NCBI GenBank assembly: GCA_036338615.1
Contig: JAYZBT010000043.1
Coordinates: forward strand, 1-16,402
DNA from: UBA1138 sp036338615
Lineage (GTDB): Bacteria; Gemmatimonadota; Gemmatimonadetes; Longimicrobiales; Gaopeijiaceae
Length of the DNA: 16,402 nucleotides
Reading direction: 5' to 3'
Of this stretch, positions 14,443 through 16,402 are shown piece by piece (the stretch's first letter is position 1; every line of letters begins with the position of its first letter). A program made the position numbers and the translations under genes. Below the pieces are notes generated by a model. The model worked only from the letters and a program-made list of their open reading frames with translations, did not search any database and was not told the DNA's origin.

Positions 14443-16101
14443 ATGCCACCGCGTGCACTACGAGCCTACTGCCTCCTGTTTGCGCTTTCGATCGCTCTAC
14501 CTACGGCCAGTTCCGCTCAGAGTGTCCGGCAGTCGGGGCGCTCCTTGTACGGAATGGTGTCCGCCGCGCACCCGCTCGCAACGGACGCAGGCGTGCGCAT
14601 CCTGGAATTGGGCGGAAACGCGGCGGACGCCGCCGTTGCGACCGGCTTCGCGATCGCCGTGGTGGAGCCGACCATGAACAGCATCGGAGGGCGCAACCAG
14701 ATCCTGGTGCGCACGCCCGACGGAGACTTCCACGGCATCGACGGTACCACCCAGGCCCCCTGGGACTACGACTACGACACCGCTCCCCAAGCCTCCTACG
14801 GCTACCCGGTCATCGGCGTACCCGGGGCTCTCGCCGGCCTGATCAGGCTGCATGAAGAGCACGGGTCCCTCCCTCTCGCCACCGTGATGGCTCCCGCGAT
14901 CGCCTATGCGGAGCAGGGCTTTCGTGTATTGCCGGCGGACGCGAGGCGCCAGGCAAGCGGATTGGCGCAGGCTCAAGAGTTTCGCGGCACGGCGGATGCG
15001 TACTACAAGGGCAATGGTACCCCGTACGCCGCCGGGGAGCTTCTGATTCAGCAGGATTATGCCAGGACCCTGCGCAAGATCGTCGAGGGGGGCCGGGACA
15101 TCTTCTACCGAGGTGAAATCGCGGAAGCGATGGCTACGGACCTACGCGCCAACGGCAGCGCGGTCACGCTGCAGGCCTTCAAGGATTACGTCGCCGAGGA
15201 CAGCCGCATCGTTCGGGGGAGCTACCGGGGCTACGACTTGATCGGCATAGACGTGCCAGCCGCTGGCGTGCTCTCCATCCAGGCGCTGCAGATCATGGAG
15301 AACTTCGACCCTGCCTCCATGAGTGAGGCGGAGTGGTTTGCGATCACGGGCCAGGCGCTGCGCTACGCGTCCGGTGAACTGCGCGTCCTCGGCTCGGACA
15401 CGGCAGCGGCACGGGCGACCTCGAAGGCATACGCGGCGCAGCTCGCACAAGAGCTGCTCGCGCCGGCCCAGGTGCCGGCGGGCCTGCACGCGCCGGTAGC
15501 GCTCATCGAAGACCGCGGCGATCTGTACGGGGGCCACACGACGCACCTCTCCACTGCGGACGCCAACGGCATGTTCGTGGCGCTCACACAAACGCTCGGA
15601 CCGAACATGGGCTCGAAAGTCGTGACTCCGGGTCTCGGCTTCCTCTACGCGTCGACGCTCGGCGGATACCTCGGGCGGATGGAGGCTGGAGCTCGAGCCC
15701 GCTCGAACATCTGCCCGTTCATCGTGATGAAGGACGGTGAAGTAGTGTTGGTACTCGGCGCAGCGGGAGGGGGCATGATTCCACCTGCCGTAGTGCACGC
15801 GATCACCCGCGTGATCGACTTCGAAATGTCGCTGCCCGAGGCCCTCGCCGAGCCGCGCGTGGCCGGCGGACGAGGCGGTGCCTTCAGCGCCGAGACCAGC
15901 GCGGACATCGGTTGGACGCCGGCCCAGCTCGACGAGATGCGCGCGCTCGGGGTCGAGATCACCGCGACGCCTCGCTCTGGGGCCTTCGGGCGCGTGCACG
16001 GCATCCAGTACGACCCAGCCACTCGGACCTGGATCGGCGCGGCCGATCCCGACTGGGAAGGCAGCGCGCGCGGACCGCGGGTCCTGCGCACCGGCAACTG
16101 A
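14443..16101 (+). CDS. Secreted gamma-glutamyltranspeptidase-like Ntn hydrolase
   Basis: From ATG 14443 (AGGT 5 nt upstream) the product is 552 aa with a signal peptide (AYCLLFALSIALPTASSAQ), so it acts in the periplasm or outside. The GGT fold is evident: SAAHPLATDAGVRILELGGNAADAAVA near the N-terminus, PGALAGLIRLHEEHG, and the autoprocessing site GHTTHLSTAD, where Thr366 should become the N-terminal nucleophile of the small subunit. LGAAGGGMIPP supplies the oxyanion-loop region. GGT enzymes cleave gamma-glutamyl bonds such as in glutathione. Here the usual RExAP motif, whose Arg binds the glutamate alpha-carboxylate, reads DGTTQAP, so Arg is replaced by Thr102; the GGGG-F motif also reads IGGRNQ. 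Another acyl or amide substrate is therefore possible. A peptidase-like M20 frame follows 50 nt downstream. Confidence 0.88.
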   Translation: MPPRALRAYCLLFALSIALPTASSAQSVRQSGRSLYGMVSAAHPLATDAGVRILELGGNAADAAVATGFAIAVVEPTMNSIGGRNQILVRTPDGDFHGIDGTTQAPWDYDYDTAPQASYGYPVIGVPGALAGLIRLHEEHGSLPLATVMAPAIAYAEQGFRVLPADARRQASGLAQAQEFRGTADAYYKGNGTPYAAGELLIQQDYARTLRKIVEGGRDIFYRGEIAEAMATDLRANGSAVTLQAFKDYVAEDSRIVRGSYRGYDLIGIDVPAAGVLSIQALQIMENFDPASMSEAEWFAITGQALRYASGELRVLGSDTAAARATSKAYAAQLAQELLAPAQVPAGLHAPVALIEDRGDLYGGHTTHLSTADANGMFVALTQTLGPNMGSKVVTPGLGFLYASTLGGYLGRMEAGARARSNICPFIVMKDGEVVLVLGAAGGGMIPPAVVHAITRVIDFEMSLPEALAEPRVAGGRGGAFSAETSADIGWTPAQLDEMRALGVEITATPRSGAFGRVHGIQYDPATRTWIGAADPDWEGSARGPRVLRTGN

Positions 16102-16151
16102 CAAGCACCGCAACGGATGCAGAGAACGAACCATCGGATGGGAGTAGCACG

Positions 16152-16402
16152 ATGATGCGATACCGAAGCACCACACTGCTGGGGATGGCCGCGCTCGCCT
16201 TGCCCGCCCTCGTCGCGGCTCAGGACGGCAAAATGCGGGTCGCGACCTACATCGACGAAAACGCGGAGTCCTTCGGCGAGATCGCCTAGGAAATCTGGGA
16301 GCTGGCCGAGCTCGGATACCTCGAAACGGAGAGTTCAGCGCTCCTGCAGGCCACGCTGGCCGACGCCGGCTTCGGGTCAGGGCGTGGTGATCCGGCTCTA
16401 CC
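16152..16402 (+). pseudogene. M20-family amidohydrolase, 5' end, interrupted by in-frame TAG
   Basis: ATG 16152 has GGAG at 16141-16144, 7 nt upstream, and starts a signal peptide (TTLLGMAALALPALVAAQDG). The mature N-terminus, YIDENAESFGEIA, then a TAG at 16287-16289, then EIWELAELGYLETESSALLQ and ATLADAGF, reads straight through as the first part of an AbgB-type M20 amidohydrolase, where WxxAExGYxExxS is characteristic. The stop takes the place of what is usually a charged residue; AAG to TAG would be a single change. Near 16375 the coding-like frame also seems to shift by +1 (GVVIRLY). The gene leaves the window. It could be a recent pseudogene, a base error in an assembled genome, or two pieces. 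The family hydrolyses N-acyl or aminobenzoyl-glutamate-type amides. Confidence 0.65.

Overview
The window is GC-rich, densely coded bacterial chromosome. No tRNA, rRNA, CRISPR array, insertion sequence or phage gene was recognised. The gene mix includes a secreted M28 peptidase, a YfcC-type carrier, a Cpn10-like protein with a C-terminal acidic tail, a CNT nucleoside transporter beside a PfkB kinase, a SulP-STAS-cNMP fusion, and GGT and M20 hydrolases. It would suit a heterotrophic, peptide- and nucleoside-scavenging Gram-negative lineage such as Gemmatimonadota or a relative. That placement is inference only; no phylogenetic marker is present.

Layout. (1) 1-182, minus: the 5' end of a membrane protein leaving the window. 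(2) 327-3859, plus: a tight three-gene operon (secreted M28 metallopeptidase, YfcC/DcuC carrier, MFS transporter) with 4-nt gaps, plausibly for degrading peptides and moving the products. (3) 3681-4394, minus: an unrecognised small membrane protein whose 3' end overlaps the MFS gene tail to tail. (4) 4469-4888, plus: a MutT-type Nudix hydrolase. (5) 4954-12621, minus: six genes read leftward, in transcription order SulP-STAS-cNMP transporter, lipoprotein, CNT nucleoside transporter, PfkB-family kinase, Cpn10-like protein, RsmF-like RNA methyltransferase. The middle three overlap by 3-4 nt and look like a nucleoside uptake and phosphorylation unit. The last two overlap by 50 nt in different frames. 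(6) 12773-14359, plus: a circularly permuted ATP-grasp ligase followed by a 49-codon ORF with a good ribosome-binding site. (7) 14443-16402, plus: a secreted GGT-like Ntn hydrolase, then an M20 amidohydrolase reading frame broken by an in-frame TAG.

The most interesting places are the ATP-grasp/small-ORF locus at 12773-14360, where a second, startless coding-like frame also occurs; the GGT-like enzyme without the usual substrate-binding arginine, next to the broken M20 gene; the cyclic-nucleotide-sensing SulP fusion heading the leftward cluster; and the acidic-tail/basic-head dual-coding overlap at 6506-6555. None of these is proven to be a new system from sequence alone.
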